Origin: Pseudomonas sp. 7P_10.2_Bac1
Lineage (GTDB): Bacteria; Pseudomonadota; Gammaproteobacteria; Pseudomonadales; Pseudomonadaceae
NCBI RefSeq assembly: GCF_025465935.1
Contig: NZ_JANLNV010000068.1
Coordinates: forward strand, 1 to 64,000
Length of the DNA: 64,000 nucleotides
Direction of reading: 5' to 3'
Shown here: in pieces, positions 1-9,804 of the stretch
Layout: each line of letters begins with the position of its first letter
Numbering within the stretch: position 1 is the first letter of the stretch
The notes under the pieces: model-generated
What the model was told of the DNA's origin: nothing
Databases searched by the model: none
What the model saw: only the letters and a program-made list of their open reading frames with translations
Position numbers and translations under genes: made by a program

Positions 1-79
1 GCGAGAGGGGCGCCGCAAATTTTAAAAAAAAAAAACCCCCCCCCCCCCACCCCCGCTCCTACAAGGGTTATGTTGTGCC
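1..79. repeat. Low-complexity tract and degenerate REP end
   Basis: Positions 24-35 are twelve A residues followed by thirteen C residues (36-48), an A, and five more C. Positions 55-64 (GCTCCTACAA) look like the outer end of the REP elements found elsewhere in this window. No gene is visible. The abrupt A-to-C homopolymers could be real REP decay or an assembly artefact. Confidence 0.5.
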
Positions 80-967
80 TCAGTACCAGCGCGCCTCGCC
101 CGGCGGGCGTTTTTTGAAGCGCTTCATGCTCCACATGTATTGGCTTGGGTAAGCCCGCACGTATTTTTCCACCACTTGGCTCATGGCCGCGCACGCGGTT
201 TCGGTGTCTTCGCTGTACATGGCTTCGGGTGCCGCCTCCAGCATCACTTTAAAGCCCGAACCGTCCGGCAGGCGCACCGCGTGCAGGAACACACCCACTG
301 CTTTGCCGCCCGCCAGCATGTTGGGGACAAACTTGCTGGTCAGGGCCATGGTGCCCAGGAACGGCACGAAGATACCCGCGGACTCGGCAGGTTCGGGATC
401 GGCGGGAATCCCGACCTGGCCACCTTTGCGCACTTCTTTGATGACGCTCAAGATGCCTTCTTTGGTCGACGCGGCCACGCGGTTGCCCAGTTGCACGCGC
501 TGTTTGCGCAGCAATTCATCGACCGCCTTGAGCTTGGGCGGGCGGTAGAAAATGATCGGTTTGCACTGGCTGCAATAGAAGTGATTGAGCACTTCCCAGT
601 TGCCGAGGTGGCTGGTGATGCCGACCACGCCTTTGCCCGAGGCCAAAGCGTCTTTGAGCACGTCCAGGCCTTCGACTTCGCGCACCAGGTCTATCGACCG
701 CTGGGCCGGCCAGATCCATGCACAAGCGCTCTCGGTCAGGCTTTTACCGATGTCTTTGAGGCTTTGACCAACCAGTTGTTCACGGGCCACCGGGTCCATT
801 TCCGGGAAGCATTTGGCCAGGTTGATCCGCACCACTTCGCGTGAGCGATTGGGCAGTTTCCACATCAGCCAGCCAATGGCCGAGCCTACGCGTTGCACTG
901 CGCCCCAAGGGAGCATTGCAAACAACCGTAAAGCCCCGACCAGCAAGGCGCCTTTAAACTTTTCCAC
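80..967 (-). CDS. Lipid A biosynthesis lauroyl/acyl-transferase (LpxL/HtrB family)
   Basis: Predicted inner-membrane acyltransferase of 295 aa that adds a secondary acyl chain to the lipid A precursor. It has the family's HX4E catalytic motif (SHLGNWE, His120 and Glu125 from the start used here), a hydrophobic N-terminal segment (residues about 7-37), and the typical C-terminal YMWSMKRFKKRP segment. I chose the GTG at 967, giving MEKFKGALLVG, because this is where the family begins. The longer reading to 1042 runs into a REP element (995-1056) and is unlikely to be translated. It lies just downstream of tag on the same strand. Family membership is clear; which acyl chain and position it uses is not. 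Confidence 0.88.
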   Translation of the reverse strand: MEKFKGALLVGALRLFAMLPWGAVQRVGSAIGWLMWKLPNRSREVVRINLAKCFPEMDPVAREQLVGQSLKDIGKSLTESACAWIWPAQRSIDLVREVEGLDVLKDALASGKGVVGITSHLGNWEVLNHFYCSQCKPIIFYRPPKLKAVDELLRKQRVQLGNRVAASTKEGILSVIKEVRKGGQVGIPADPEPAESAGIFVPFLGTMALTSKFVPNMLAGGKAVGVFLHAVRLPDGSGFKVMLEAAPEAMYSEDTETACAAMSQVVEKYVRAYPSQYMWSMKRFKKRPPGEARWY

Positions 968-994
968 AGGCAAATCTCTCAGAAGTAACGATGT

Positions 995-1056
995 CTGTAG
1001 GAGCGAGCTTGCCTGGCGAGCTTTTAAAAGATCGCGAGGCAAGCTCGCTCCTACAG
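995..1056. repeat. REP/REPIN element, copy 1
   Basis: An imperfect inverted repeat: CTGTAGGAGCGAGCTTGCC on one side and GGCAAGCTCGCTCCTACAG on the other, around a TTTTAAAAGATCGCGA centre. The same sequence recurs at 25619-25687 and 62645-62714, with a decayed copy at 40879-40942. It sits in the gap between tag and the acyltransferase. Confidence 0.85.
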
Positions 1057-1075
1057 GTTTTGCGCAGGCGGCATT

Positions 1076-1633
1076 CTAACCGGCGTTGGACAGCTCAGCG
1101 TAGCGGTCGCACGTGGTGGCGTGGTCCATGACCATGCCGCTGGCCTGCATGAAGGCGTAGCAAATGGTCGGGCCGACGAAGGTAAATCCGGCTTTTTTCA
1201 GCGCTTTGCTCATGGCCTCAGCTTCGGGAGTGACGGCCGGAAATTCATGCCGCTCCGTAAAATGGTTGATCTTGGGCTTGCCGCCGACAAACGACCAGAG
1301 GAACTCAACCGGGTCTTTGAGCGCCAGCCAGGCTTGGGCGTTGCGCCGCGCGCCGGTGACTTTCAAGCGGTTGCGCACAATCCCCGGATCCAGCAGCAAC
1401 GCCTCTATCTCGGCGTCTGTCATGGCGGCCAGGCGGTGCACATCAAAGCCGAACATGACCTTGCGATAGTGCTCGCGTTTGCGCAAAACGGTGATCCATG
1501 ACAAACCGGCCTGGAACCCTTCGAGCAATAGCAACTCGAAGAGCGCATGCGCATCGCGCAACGGCACGCCCCACTCTTGATCGTGATAGGCCGCATACAA
1601 AGGGTCATCAGGGCACCAGAAACAACGTGGCAT
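1076..1633 (-). CDS. tag: DNA-3-methyladenine glycosylase I
   Basis: Base-excision repair enzyme that removes 3-methyladenine from alkylated DNA; 185 aa, the normal family length. The zinc-snap ligands of Tag are all present: Cys4 and His17 at the N-terminus (MPRCFWC...YHDQEWG) and His171 and Cys175 near the end (DHATTC). The start is the ATG at 1633; the longer reading to 2245 is antisense to glyQ. It is divergent from glyQ, with about 80 bp between the starts. Confidence 0.95.
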   Translation of the reverse strand: MPRCFWCPDDPLYAAYHDQEWGVPLRDAHALFELLLLEGFQAGLSWITVLRKREHYRKVMFGFDVHRLAAMTDAEIEALLLDPGIVRNRLKVTGARRNAQAWLALKDPVEFLWSFVGGKPKINHFTERHEFPAVTPEAEAMSKALKKAGFTFVGPTICYAFMQASGMVMDHATTCDRYAELSNAG

Positions 1634-1669
1634 AGAGGCTCCAAGAGGTGGTGGCGCGACCGAATCGGG

Positions 1670-1675
1670 TATACT
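1670..1675 (+). promoter_or_regulatory. Possible -10 box for glyQS
   Basis: TATACT lies 40 bp before the glyQ GTG. The region 17 bp further upstream (GAGGTG-like) is a weak -35, so this is tentative. Confidence 0.4.
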
Positions 1676-1714
1676 CCCGCTCTTTAAATCGCAGCCCAAG
1701 AAACAGGTGAATTT

Positions 1715-2668
1715 GTGAGCCAGCCTACGCCAGCAGTGCGTACCTTCCAAGACTTGATCCTCGCCCTCCAGCAATACTGGGCCGAGCAAGGTTGTGTGGT
1801 GCTTCAGCCCTACGATATGGAAGTGGGCGCCGGCACTTTCCATACCGCCACGTTTTTGCGCTCTCTGGGCCCAGAAACCTGGAACGCCGCTTATGTGCAG
1901 CCCAGTCGTCGCCCGACTGACGGCCGCTACGGCGAAAACCCGAACCGTCTGCAGCACTACTACCAGTTCCAGGTGGTATTGAAGCCCAATCCGCCTAACT
2001 TCCAGGAGCTGTACCTGGGTTCTCTGAAGCACATCGGCCTGGACCCGCTGGTCCACGATATTCGCTTTGTGGAAGACAACTGGGAATCGCCGACCCTGGG
2101 CGCCTGGGGCCTGGGCTGGGAAATCTGGCTCAACGGTATGGAAGTCACTCAGTTCACTTACTTCCAGCAAGTTGGCGGCATCGAGTGCTACCCGGTCACC
2201 GGCGAAATCACCTACGGCCTTGAGCGTTTGGCGATGTACCTGCAAGGCGTGGATTCAGTCTACGACCTGGTATGGACTGACGGCCCGTTCGGCAAAGTGA
2301 CCTACGGGGACGTGTTCCATCAAAACGAAGTCGAGCAGTCGACTTACAACTTTGAACACGCCAACGTCGACAAGCTGTTTGAGCTGTTCGATTTCTATGA
2401 AAGCGAAGCCAAGCGCCTGATCGAACTCGACCAGCCGCTGCCGCTGCCAAGCTACGAAATGGTGCTCAAGGCCTCTCACACCTTCAACCTGCTGGATGCG
2501 CGCCGGGCGATCTCGGTCACCGCGCGTCAGCAATACATTCTGCGTGTGCGGACCCTGGCACGTTCGGTGGCGCAGGCGTATCTCGAAGCTCGCGCCAAGC
2601 TGGGCTTCCCGATGGCTCCCCCTGATTTGCGTGATGAAGTGTTGGCTAAGTTGGAGGCTGCACAATGA
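1715..2668 (+). CDS. glyQ: Glycyl-tRNA synthetase alpha subunit
   Basis: Catalytic (class II aminoacylation) subunit of the alpha2beta2 bacterial glycyl-tRNA synthetase; 317 aa. The N-terminal segment [18 protein letters not shown] and the glycyl-adenylate site region ([18 protein letters not shown]) are typical of GlyQ. The start codon is GTG at 1715. Its stop overlaps the glyS start (ATGA, 2665-2668), so the two subunits are translationally coupled, which suits a fixed 1:1 assembly. Confidence 0.98.
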   Translation: MSQPTPAVRTFQDLILALQQYWAEQGCVVLQPYDMEVGAGTFHTATFLRSLGPETWNAAYVQPSRRPTDGRYGENPNRLQHYYQFQVVLKPNPPNFQELYLGSLKHIGLDPLVHDIRFVEDNWESPTLGAWGLGWEIWLNGMEVTQFTYFQQVGGIECYPVTGEITYGLERLAMYLQGVDSVYDLVWTDGPFGKVTYGDVFHQNEVEQSTYNFEHANVDKLFELFDFYESEAKRLIELDQPLPLPSYEMVLKASHTFNLLDARRAISVTARQQYILRVRTLARSVAQAYLEARAKLGFPMAPPDLRDEVLAKLEAAQ

Positions 2669-4719
2669 GTGCTCAAGATTTTCTGGTTGAACTGGGCACT
2701 GAAGAACTGCCGCCAAAAGCCCTCAATACCCTGGCCGAAGCCTTTTTGGCGGGTATCGAGAAAGGCCTGCAAAGCGCCGGCCTGAACTTCAAGGCGAAAA
2801 AAGTCTATGCCGCACCGCGCCGTCTGGCCGTGCTGCTGACCCAACTCGACACGCAACAGCCTGATCGCAGCATCAACATCGACGGCCCGCCTCGCCAGGC
2901 CGCCTTCGACGCTGAAGGTAACCCGACCCAAGCCGCCCTGGGCTTTGCCAAGAAGTGCGGTGTTGAGCTGAGCGACATCGATCAGAGCGGTCCAAAACTG
3001 CGTTTCAGCCAAGTGATCATTGGCAAACCGACCGCCAGCCTGCTGCCGACCATCGTGGAAGACTCGCTGAACGACTTGCCGATCCCCAAGCGCATGCGCT
3101 GGGGTGCACGCAAAGAAGAGTTCGTGCGTCCAACCCAATGGCTGGTGATGCTGCTGGGTGATGAAGTCATCGACTGCACCATCCTCGCGCAAAAGGCCGG
3201 CCGTGACTCTCGCGGTCACCGTTTCCACCATCCGCAAAGCGTGCGCATCACCGCGCCCGCCAACTACCTCGAAGACCTGCGCAAAGCCCGCGTGCTGGCA
3301 GACTTCAATGAGCGTCGCGAGCTGATTGCCAAGCGTGTCGAAGAACTGGCCCGCATGCAGGAAGGCACCGCGATCGTGCCACCAAGCCTGCTCGACGAAG
3401 TGACCGCGCTGGTTGAGTGGCCGGTACCGCTGGTGTGCTCGTTCGAGGAGCGCTTCCTGGACGTGCCGCAAGAAGCCCTGATCACCACCATGCAGGACAA
3501 CCAGAAGTATTTCTGCCTGCTGGACATCGACGGCAAGTTGCTGCCGCGCTTCATCACCGTGGCCAACGTCGAGAGCAAGGATCCAAAGCAGATCATCTCG
3601 GGCAACGAGAAAGTGGTTCGCCCCCGTCTGACCGACGCCGAGTTCTTCTTCAAGCAAGACAAGAAACAGCCGCTGGAAAGTTTCAACCAGCGTCTGCAGA
3701 ACGTGGTGTTCCAGGCGCAACTGGGCAGCGTTTACGACAAGGCAGAGCGTGTGTCCAAGCTCGCCGCGTTCATCGCTCCACGCATCGGCGGCGACGCTCA
3801 ACGCGCAGCCCGTGCAGGCTTGCTCTCCAAGTGCGACCTGGCCACTGAAATGGTCGGCGAGTTCCCGGAGATGCAAGGTATCGCCGGTTACTACTACGCC
3901 CTCAATGACGGCGAGCCGGAAGATGTCGCACTGGCGCTGAACGAGCAGTACATGCCGCGCGGTGCGGGTGCTGAACTGCCGGAAACCCTGACCGGTGCGG
4001 CAGTGGCCATCGCTGACAAGCTCGATACGCTGGTAGGGATTTTCGGTATCGGCATGCTGCCTACCGGTAGCAAGGACCCGTATGCGCTGCGTCGCGCCGC
4101 GTTGGGTATCTTGCGCATCCTGATCGACAAAAAGCTCGACCTCGACCTGACCGACGCGGTGAACTTCGCGGTCAGCGCCTACGGCTCGAAGATCAAGTCG
4201 GCAGGTTTGGCGGATCAAGTGCTGGAATTCATCTTCGACCGCCTGCGTGCGCGTTACGAAGACGAAGGCGTGGATGTGGCGACGTACCTGTCGGTTCGTG
4301 CGTTGCAGCCGCGTTCGGCGCTGGACTTTGATCAGCGTGTCCAAGCCGTGCAGGCGTTCCGTCAGTTGCCGGAAGCCGAAGCCCTGGCCGCTGTGAACAA
4401 GCGTGTATCGAACCTGTTGAGCAAAGTGGAAGGCAAGATTTCGACGAATGTCGAAGCCAAGTTCTTCGACAACGCCAGCGAGTTCTCGCTGTACTCGGCC
4501 ATTCAAAAGGCGGACGAAGCGGTACAACCGATGGCCGCTGCCCGTCAGTACAACGAAGCGTTGACCCGTCTGGCCTCGCTGCGCGAGCCGGTGGACTCGT
4601 TCTTTGAAGCGGTGATGATCAACGCCGATGATGCCAGTGTGCGGGCGAACCGTTACGCGCTGCTGGCACGCCTGCGCAGCCTGTTTCTGGGCGTCGCTGA
4701 CATTTCGTTGCTGAGCTAA
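2665..4719 (+). CDS. glyS: Glycyl-tRNA synthetase beta subunit
   Basis: Non-catalytic, tRNA-binding subunit of glycyl-tRNA synthetase; 684 aa, the usual length. It opens with the family signature [16 protein letters not shown] and contains the central HD-like segment and C-terminal helical anticodon-binding part. It overlaps glyQ by 4 bp. A 746-aa reading frame on the opposite strand (2527-4767) is a codon-bias shadow. Confidence 0.98.
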   Translation: MSAQDFLVELGTEELPPKALNTLAEAFLAGIEKGLQSAGLNFKAKKVYAAPRRLAVLLTQLDTQQPDRSINIDGPPRQAAFDAEGNPTQAALGFAKKCGVELSDIDQSGPKLRFSQVIIGKPTASLLPTIVEDSLNDLPIPKRMRWGARKEEFVRPTQWLVMLLGDEVIDCTILAQKAGRDSRGHRFHHPQSVRITAPANYLEDLRKARVLADFNERRELIAKRVEELARMQEGTAIVPPSLLDEVTALVEWPVPLVCSFEERFLDVPQEALITTMQDNQKYFCLLDIDGKLLPRFITVANVESKDPKQIISGNEKVVRPRLTDAEFFFKQDKKQPLESFNQRLQNVVFQAQLGSVYDKAERVSKLAAFIAPRIGGDAQRAARAGLLSKCDLATEMVGEFPEMQGIAGYYYALNDGEPEDVALALNEQYMPRGAGAELPETLTGAAVAIADKLDTLVGIFGIGMLPTGSKDPYALRRAALGILRILIDKKLDLDLTDAVNFAVSAYGSKIKSAGLADQVLEFIFDRLRARYEDEGVDVATYLSVRALQPRSALDFDQRVQAVQAFRQLPEAEALAAVNKRVSNLLSKVEGKISTNVEAKFFDNASEFSLYSAIQKADEAVQPMAAARQYNEALTRLASLREPVDSFFEAVMINADDASVRANRYALLARLRSLFLGVADISLLS

Positions 4720-4729
4720 GGGGCCGACG

Positions 4730-5263
4730 TTGAAACTGCTGATTCTCGATCGGGACGGCGTCATCAACCATGACTCCGACGCTTACATCAAGTCAGTCGA
4801 GGAGTGGATTCCGCTCCCCGGCGCGATTGAGGCCATCGCGCAGTTGAGCAAGGCCGGCTGGACGGTTGCGGTTGCAACCAACCAGTCCGGCATTGCCCGC
4901 GGCTATTACGACCTCGCCACGCTGGACGCCATGCACGCACGCTTGCGCGCGTTGGTGGCCGAACAGGGTGGCGAGCTTGGCCTGATCGTGTATTGCCCTC
5001 ACGGCCCCAATGAAGGCTGCGCATGCCGCAAGCCAAAGCCGGGCATGTTGAAAACCATTGCCGCTCATTACGGTGCCGATCTGGCCAAATGCTGGTTTGT
5101 GGGCGACAGTTTGGGTGACTTACAGGCCGCACATGCCGTCGATTCACAGCCCGTTTTGGTAAAAACCGGAAAAGGCCTACAAACTTTGACCAAAGTGTTT
5201 CCGGTTAATACCCTAATATTTGACGATCTGGCGGCAGTTGCCGCAGAACTTATCCACAAATAG
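4730..5263 (+). CDS. gmhB: D-glycero-beta-D-manno-heptose-1,7-bisphosphate 7-phosphatase
   Basis: HAD-superfamily phosphatase (177 aa) of the ADP-heptose pathway for lipopolysaccharide core synthesis. The DxD catalytic pair is Asp7/Asp9 in LILDRDGVIN; the zinc-binding loop CPHGPNEGCACRKPKPG and the late GDSLGDLQAA motif are present. The start is TTG at 4730, 10 bp after the glyS stop, so it is probably read from the glyQS transcript. It is followed by plsC. A DnaA-box 9-mer (5250-5258) lies at its 3' end. Confidence 0.93.
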   Translation: MKLLILDRDGVINHDSDAYIKSVEEWIPLPGAIEAIAQLSKAGWTVAVATNQSGIARGYYDLATLDAMHARLRALVAEQGGELGLIVYCPHGPNEGCACRKPKPGMLKTIAAHYGADLAKCWFVGDSLGDLQAAHAVDSQPVLVKTGKGLQTLTKVFPVNTLIFDDLAAVAAELIHK

Positions 5264-5340
5264 GGCAGGTTTGAACACGCGCCAGCATTCTGTGCACAGG
5301 CCTGTTCAGTCATGCCTTATCCGCAACGGTAAAAGTCGCT

Positions 5341-6111
5341 ATGTCGATACTGCAGGCCATCAGAACTTTTTTCTTTTACCTGCTGCTGGGCACCAGCTCT
5401 CTGCTGTGGTGTTCACTGAGTTTTTTTGTTGCTCCCTTTTTGTCCTTTCCAGCGCGTTATCGCTTCATCAACGTGTATTGGTGCCGCTGCGCGTTGTGGC
5501 TGACGCGGGTGTTTCTGGGCATCAACGTCAAGGTCACCGGGGCTGAACACATCCCTGAGCGCCCGTGCGTGATCCTGGCCAACCACCAAAGTACCTGGGA
5601 GACTTTTTTTCTCTCGGCCTACTTTCAGCCGTTGAGCCAGGTGCTCAAGCGCGAACTGTTGTACGTGCCGTTTTTTGGTTGGGCGATGGCAATGCTGCGC
5701 CCGATTGCAATTGACCGGGACAACCCGAAAGCGGCGCTCAAAGACATCGCCAAAAAAGGTGATGAGCTGCTCAAGGACAACATCTGGGTGCTGATTTTCC
5801 CCGAGGGCACCCGGGTGCCTTACGGTCAGATCGGCAAGTTCTCCCGGGGTGGAACGGCGCTGGCAGTGAACGCCGAGCTGCCGGTACTGCCGATTGCCCA
5901 CAACGCGGGTAAATTCTGGCCGAAAACCGGCTGGGCCAAGCGCTCTGGCACCATTGAAGTGGTCATTGGCGAGTTGATGTACGCCAACGGCAGCGGTCCA
6001 CGGGCCATTGCCGAGCTCAATGACCGGGTCCAAGCCTGGAATGAAAATACGCAGCGGGCCTTGGGCGCCTTACCACCGGTGCCGGTGCAGGAAGAATCGA
6101 TCGTCAGCTAA
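5341..6111 (+). CDS. plsC: 1-acyl-sn-glycerol-3-phosphate acyltransferase
   Basis: Inner-membrane enzyme that acylates lysophosphatidic acid to phosphatidic acid in phospholipid synthesis; 256 aa. It has an N-terminal hydrophobic anchor (residues about 9-40), the acyltransferase motif NHQSTWE (an HX4E variant of HX4D), and FPEGTRVPYG for glycerophosphate binding. It is about 80 bp after gmhB and probably in the same operon. In several pseudomonads this gene is called lptA. Confidence 0.92.
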   Translation: MSILQAIRTFFFYLLLGTSSLLWCSLSFFVAPFLSFPARYRFINVYWCRCALWLTRVFLGINVKVTGAEHIPERPCVILANHQSTWETFFLSAYFQPLSQVLKRELLYVPFFGWAMAMLRPIAIDRDNPKAALKDIAKKGDELLKDNIWVLIFPEGTRVPYGQIGKFSRGGTALAVNAELPVLPIAHNAGKFWPKTGWAKRSGTIEVVIGELMYANGSGPRAIAELNDRVQAWNENTQRALGALPPVPVQEESIVS

Positions 6112-6117
6112 GCGTTT

Positions 6118-6126
6118 TGTGGATAA
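6118..6126 (-). other. DnaA-box 9-mer beside plsC
   Basis: TGTGGATAA is a perfect DnaA-box 9-mer in the plsC/transporter spacer. It is followed by the palindrome TTGTGCACAA. Its function is unknown. Confidence 0.4.
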
Positions 6127-6240
6127 CTTGTGCACAAGTTTTGGATTTCTTTTCAAAAGCAGTCGTAACCCAATGATTTACATGCTTATTTCTAGGTATG
6201 ACTTTTGAACAGAAAACGTGCATAAGTTTTTCTGACGCAT

Positions 6241-6270
6241 AAAAAAACCGACCTTATGGTCGGTTTTTTT
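6241..6270. terminator. Bidirectional terminator between plsC and the MFS gene
   Basis: A 13-bp perfect stem (AAAAAAACCGACC / GGTCGGTTTTTTT) with a TTAT loop, with U-tracts in both directions. It lies between the convergent plsC and transporter genes. Confidence 0.92.
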
Positions 6271-6291
6271 GTGCGTTTTATCCGCCCGGCT

Positions 6292-7923
6292 TTAAACCTT
6301 ATCGATATTCACGTTTCGGGTTTCCTTGAGGAACAGCATCCCCACAACGAAGCTGACGCCGGTGATCACAATTGGGTACCACAGCCCGTAGAAGATATCC
6401 CCGGTGTACACCACCAGCGCAAACGACACCGTCGGCAGGAACCCGCCAAACCAGCCGTTACCAATGTGGTAGGGCAGGGACATCGAGGTGTAGCGGATAC
6501 GGGTCGGGAACAGCTCGACCATCACCGCCGCCAGAGGGCCGTAGGTCATGGTGGCGATGAGGGTGAGCACCACCATGATCAACACCACCATCGGCTGGTT
6601 CACGGTGCTGGGGTCGGCCTTGGCCGGGTAGCCAGCGGCGGCAACGCTTTCGCGCAGGGCAGCTTCGTTGAAACCGATGATCTTTTGCTCACCCACAGTA
6701 ACCAGTACATCGGCACCCGTCGGAGCGGACTGCGACACGTATGGCAAACCTTGTTTGACCAGGAAGGTTTTGACCTTGTCGCAAGGGCTGTCAAAGCGCG
6801 CCTTACCCACCGGGTCGAACTGGAAGGTGCAGGTGGCCGGGTCAGCCGTTACCACAATCGGTGACTGGCGGCTGGCGGTATCAATCTGCGGATTGGCGTA
6901 ATGGCTCAGGGCTTTGAACAGCGGGAAGTACAGCAGGGTGGCCAGCAGCAGGCCGAGCATCAGAATCGGTTTGCGCCCGACTTTATCGGACAACCAGCCA
7001 AAAAAGATGAAGAACGGCGCGCCAATGACCACGCTGATAATCAGCAGCATGTTGGCCTGGGCCGGGTCCATCTTGAGCATTTGGGTGAGGAAGAACAGTA
7101 CGTAGAACTGCGCCGCATAGAAGGTCACGGCCTGGCCAGCGTTGATACCGAACAGGGCAATCAGGACGATTTTGAGGTTTTCCCATTTGCCGAACGATTC
7201 ACGGATCGGCGACTTGCTGGTCTTGCCTTCGGCCTTCATTTTGGCGAACGCAGGCGACTCGTGCATGCTCATGCGGATCCAGGTCGAGATGCCCAGTAAC
7301 ACGATGGACAGCAAGAACGGCAAGCGCCAGCCCCACTCTTCAAATTGATCGCCGGTGATGTAACGGCAACTCAGCACCACGATCAGCGAGAGCAGCAGGC
7401 CCAGGGTCGCGGTGGACTGAATCCAACTGGTGTTAAAGCCGCGCTTGCCGGGGGCAGCGTGTTCGGCCACATAGGTCGCCGCACCGCCATATTCACCGCC
7501 CAACGCCAAGCCCTGGAGCATGCGCAACAGCACCAGCATGATTGGCGCAGCGATGCCGATGCTGGTGTACGTGGGTAGCAGGCCCACCGCGAAGGTCGAC
7601 AGGCCCATCAGGATGATGGTCATGAGGAAGGTGTATTTGCGCCCGATCATGTCGCCCAAACGGCCAAACACCAGCGCCCCGAACGGTCTCACCAGGAACC
7701 CGGCGGCAAACGCCATCAAGGCAAAGATGAACGCAGTGGTGTCGTTGACCCCGGCAAAAAACTGTTTGCTGAGCACGGTCGCCAATGCGCCATACAAGAA
7801 AAAGTCATACCACTCGAACACCGTCCCGAGGGATGACGCAAAAATGATCTTTCGTTCTTCACGGCCGGTCGTCCCTTTCGCGGGGACGGCTGCCGATTGT
7901 GCAATTGAGTCCGACATATTCAA
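6292..7923 (-). CDS. MHS-family MFS transporter with an enlarged periplasmic loop
   Basis: Twelve-helix major facilitator of the metabolite:H+ symporter type (ProP/ShiA-like), 543 aa where about 430-450 is usual. Visible motifs are FEWYDFFLYG in helix 1, RPFGALVFGRLGDMIGRK between helices 2 and 3, and GWLSDKVGRK between helices 8 and 9. The extra length is a segment of roughly 100 residues between helices 9 and 10 with two cysteines (ATCTF and SPCDK), which the topology puts in the periplasm. It is 84 bp downstream of the GMC oxidoreductase on the same strand and may import that enzyme's substrate. The substrate is not known. Confidence 0.85.
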   Translation of the reverse strand: MNMSDSIAQSAAVPAKGTTGREERKIIFASSLGTVFEWYDFFLYGALATVLSKQFFAGVNDTTAFIFALMAFAAGFLVRPFGALVFGRLGDMIGRKYTFLMTIILMGLSTFAVGLLPTYTSIGIAAPIMLVLLRMLQGLALGGEYGGAATYVAEHAAPGKRGFNTSWIQSTATLGLLLSLIVVLSCRYITGDQFEEWGWRLPFLLSIVLLGISTWIRMSMHESPAFAKMKAEGKTSKSPIRESFGKWENLKIVLIALFGINAGQAVTFYAAQFYVLFFLTQMLKMDPAQANMLLIISVVIGAPFFIFFGWLSDKVGRKPILMLGLLLATLLYFPLFKALSHYANPQIDTASRQSPIVVTADPATCTFQFDPVGKARFDSPCDKVKTFLVKQGLPYVSQSAPTGADVLVTVGEQKIIGFNEAALRESVAAAGYPAKADPSTVNQPMVVLIMVVLTLIATMTYGPLAAVMVELFPTRIRYTSMSLPYHIGNGWFGGFLPTVSFALVVYTGDIFYGLWYPIVITGVSFVVGMLFLKETRNVNIDKV

Positions 7924-8007
7924 TGTCCTCAGCCCTGTGGGCCACAGTGATTATTGTTGTTGTCCACTGTCGGTTTCGGATGACTGCGACCGAAACCACG
8001 ATCGCTG

Positions 8008-9669
8008 TCAGGCGACCGGTACTGCTGCAGTACGGCTGTTACCTGCTTGTTTCTCCAGTGCGTTTAAAGGTGTTGCCAGAATCAATTGCGCGGCCTTTTC
8101 ACCGATCATCACGGTGGGCGAACACGTATTGCCCGAGACGATAGTCGGCATGATGGATGCGTCCGCAACTCGCAAGCCGGCGATGCCATGCACCCGCAAC
8201 TCGGCATCGACCACGGCTTCGGCGTCTTGGCCCATGCGACAAGTGCCGACCGGGTGAAAGATCGTCGTACCGATTTTGGCCGCCGCTTCGTGCAATTCCT
8301 GCTCGGTTTGCAAATTAGCGCCGGGTAGGTACTCCTCGGGGCTGAAGGTCTGCAGGGCAGAGCTGGCCACGATGCGCCGGGTCAGGCGGATCGCATCGGC
8401 GGCGACTTTGAGATCGTCCGGATGGCTCAGGTAATTGGGGTCAATCAAGGGCGCATCATCCGGGTTGGCTGAGCGAATATCGACCCGCCCACGGCTTTTG
8501 GGCCGCAGGTTGCACACTGATGCGGTAAACGCCGGGAAGGTGTGCAGCGGCTCGCCAAAGCGCTCCAGCGACAGCGGCTGGACGTGGTACTGCAAATTGG
8601 CCGAAGGCTGGTCCGGATCGGATTTAACGAAGGCCCCCAGTTGGCTCGGCGCCATGGCCAATGGACCGCTGCGGTCGTAGGCATAACGCAGGCCCATGCC
8701 GACTTTGCCCCACAGGCTGTTGGCCACCTGGTTAAGCGTGCGGGCATTGCTCAGTTTGAAGACCAGGCGCAATTGCAGGTGGTCTTGCAGGTTGCCACCC
8801 ACACCCGGCAGTTCGTGCTGCACCGTTATCCCCAGGCTCTCCAGCAATGGCCGGGGGCCAATGCCTGAGCGTTGCAAGATGCCGGGAGAGCCGATCGAGC
8901 CCGCACTCAGGATAATCTCGCGCCGTGCTGTGAAAGTGTGATCCGCCCCTTGCCAGCGCGCTTTTACCTGCGTGGCGCGGTGGTTTTCAAGCAGCACCTT
9001 GTCGACCTGTACACCGGTCAACACGGTCAGATTGGGGCGTTTGAGCACGGGCCGTATAAAGGCTTTCGAGGCGTTCCAGCGCACACCGGCGCGCTGGTTC
9101 ACTTGAAAGTATCCACAGCCCTGGTTGTCGCCACCGTTGAAGTCATTGACGCTGGCTATGCCGTTTTGTGCGGCCGCGTCGCGGAAGGCATCCAGAATCG
9201 ACCAGCTATAGCGCTGTTGCTCCACCCGCCATTCACCATCGGCGCCATGCAGCGTCGAGTTGCCGGCGAAGTGTTTTTCGCTGCGTTTGAACAGCGCCAG
9301 CACATCTTTCCAGGCCCAGCCGGGGTTGCCCATGTCTGCCCAGCGGTCGTAATCACTGGCCTGGCCGCGCATGTAGATCATGCCGTTGATCGAAGAACTG
9401 CCGCCCAGCACCTTACCGCGCGGGTAACTCAGGCTACGGCCTTGCAAGCCGGGCTGGGCTTCGGTTTTGAAGCACCAGTCAGTGCGCGGATTACCGATGC
9501 AATAGAGGTAACCCACCGGGATGTGGATCCACGGGTAGTTGTCTTGCCCACCCGCTTCGAGGAGCAGGACTGAGTTCTTGGGATCAGCAGACAGCCGATT
9601 CGCCAGCACCGACCCTGCGGGCCCGGCGCCTACGACAATGTAGTCGTAGATCTGATTGGCTGATGGCAT
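8008..9669 (-). CDS. GMC-family FAD oxidoreductase (choline dehydrogenase-like)
   Basis: FAD-dependent alcohol or polyol dehydrogenase of 553 aa. The N-terminal dinucleotide fold VVGAGPAGSVLANRL, the FAD/GMC signature GGSSSINGMIYMRG, the second signature GSIGSPGILQRSGIGP, and the C-terminal catalytic region (FHPVGTCRMG and SGNTCSPTVMIGEKAA) are all present. The GMC fold is certain; choline as substrate is not, and no betaine aldehyde dehydrogenase or BetI regulator lies nearby. The divergent LysR gene and downstream transporter suggest a small inducible catabolic unit. Confidence 0.88.
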   Translation of the reverse strand: MPSANQIYDYIVVGAGPAGSVLANRLSADPKNSVLLLEAGGQDNYPWIHIPVGYLYCIGNPRTDWCFKTEAQPGLQGRSLSYPRGKVLGGSSSINGMIYMRGQASDYDRWADMGNPGWAWKDVLALFKRSEKHFAGNSTLHGADGEWRVEQQRYSWSILDAFRDAAAQNGIASVNDFNGGDNQGCGYFQVNQRAGVRWNASKAFIRPVLKRPNLTVLTGVQVDKVLLENHRATQVKARWQGADHTFTARREIILSAGSIGSPGILQRSGIGPRPLLESLGITVQHELPGVGGNLQDHLQLRLVFKLSNARTLNQVANSLWGKVGMGLRYAYDRSGPLAMAPSQLGAFVKSDPDQPSANLQYHVQPLSLERFGEPLHTFPAFTASVCNLRPKSRGRVDIRSANPDDAPLIDPNYLSHPDDLKVAADAIRLTRRIVASSALQTFSPEEYLPGANLQTEQELHEAAAKIGTTIFHPVGTCRMGQDAEAVVDAELRVHGIAGLRVADASIMPTIVSGNTCSPTVMIGEKAAQLILATPLNALEKQAGNSRTAAVPVA

Positions 9670-9804
9670 GGAGCACCTCGCCTGTTTATTTTTTGTTCTT
9701 GTTGTTCTCCATCCTATTGATTAATTTCGAGTTGAAAACGTGTGATTTCACCCATGGCTTGTGCGTTTTTGCACAGCTCGCTTTGCCGGACACGAGGGAT
9801 GATG

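Noticed and set aside
968..1042. N-terminal extension of the lipid A acyltransferase
   Set aside because: It is translated from the REP element and does not match the family N-terminus; GTG at 967 is better.
2527..4767. A 746-aa open frame opposite glyS
   Set aside because: It is entirely antisense to an intact essential gene, with no domain signal; long antisense frames are expected from the codon bias of this GC-rich genome. The same holds for 22437-24179, 34578-36659 and 41951-43732.
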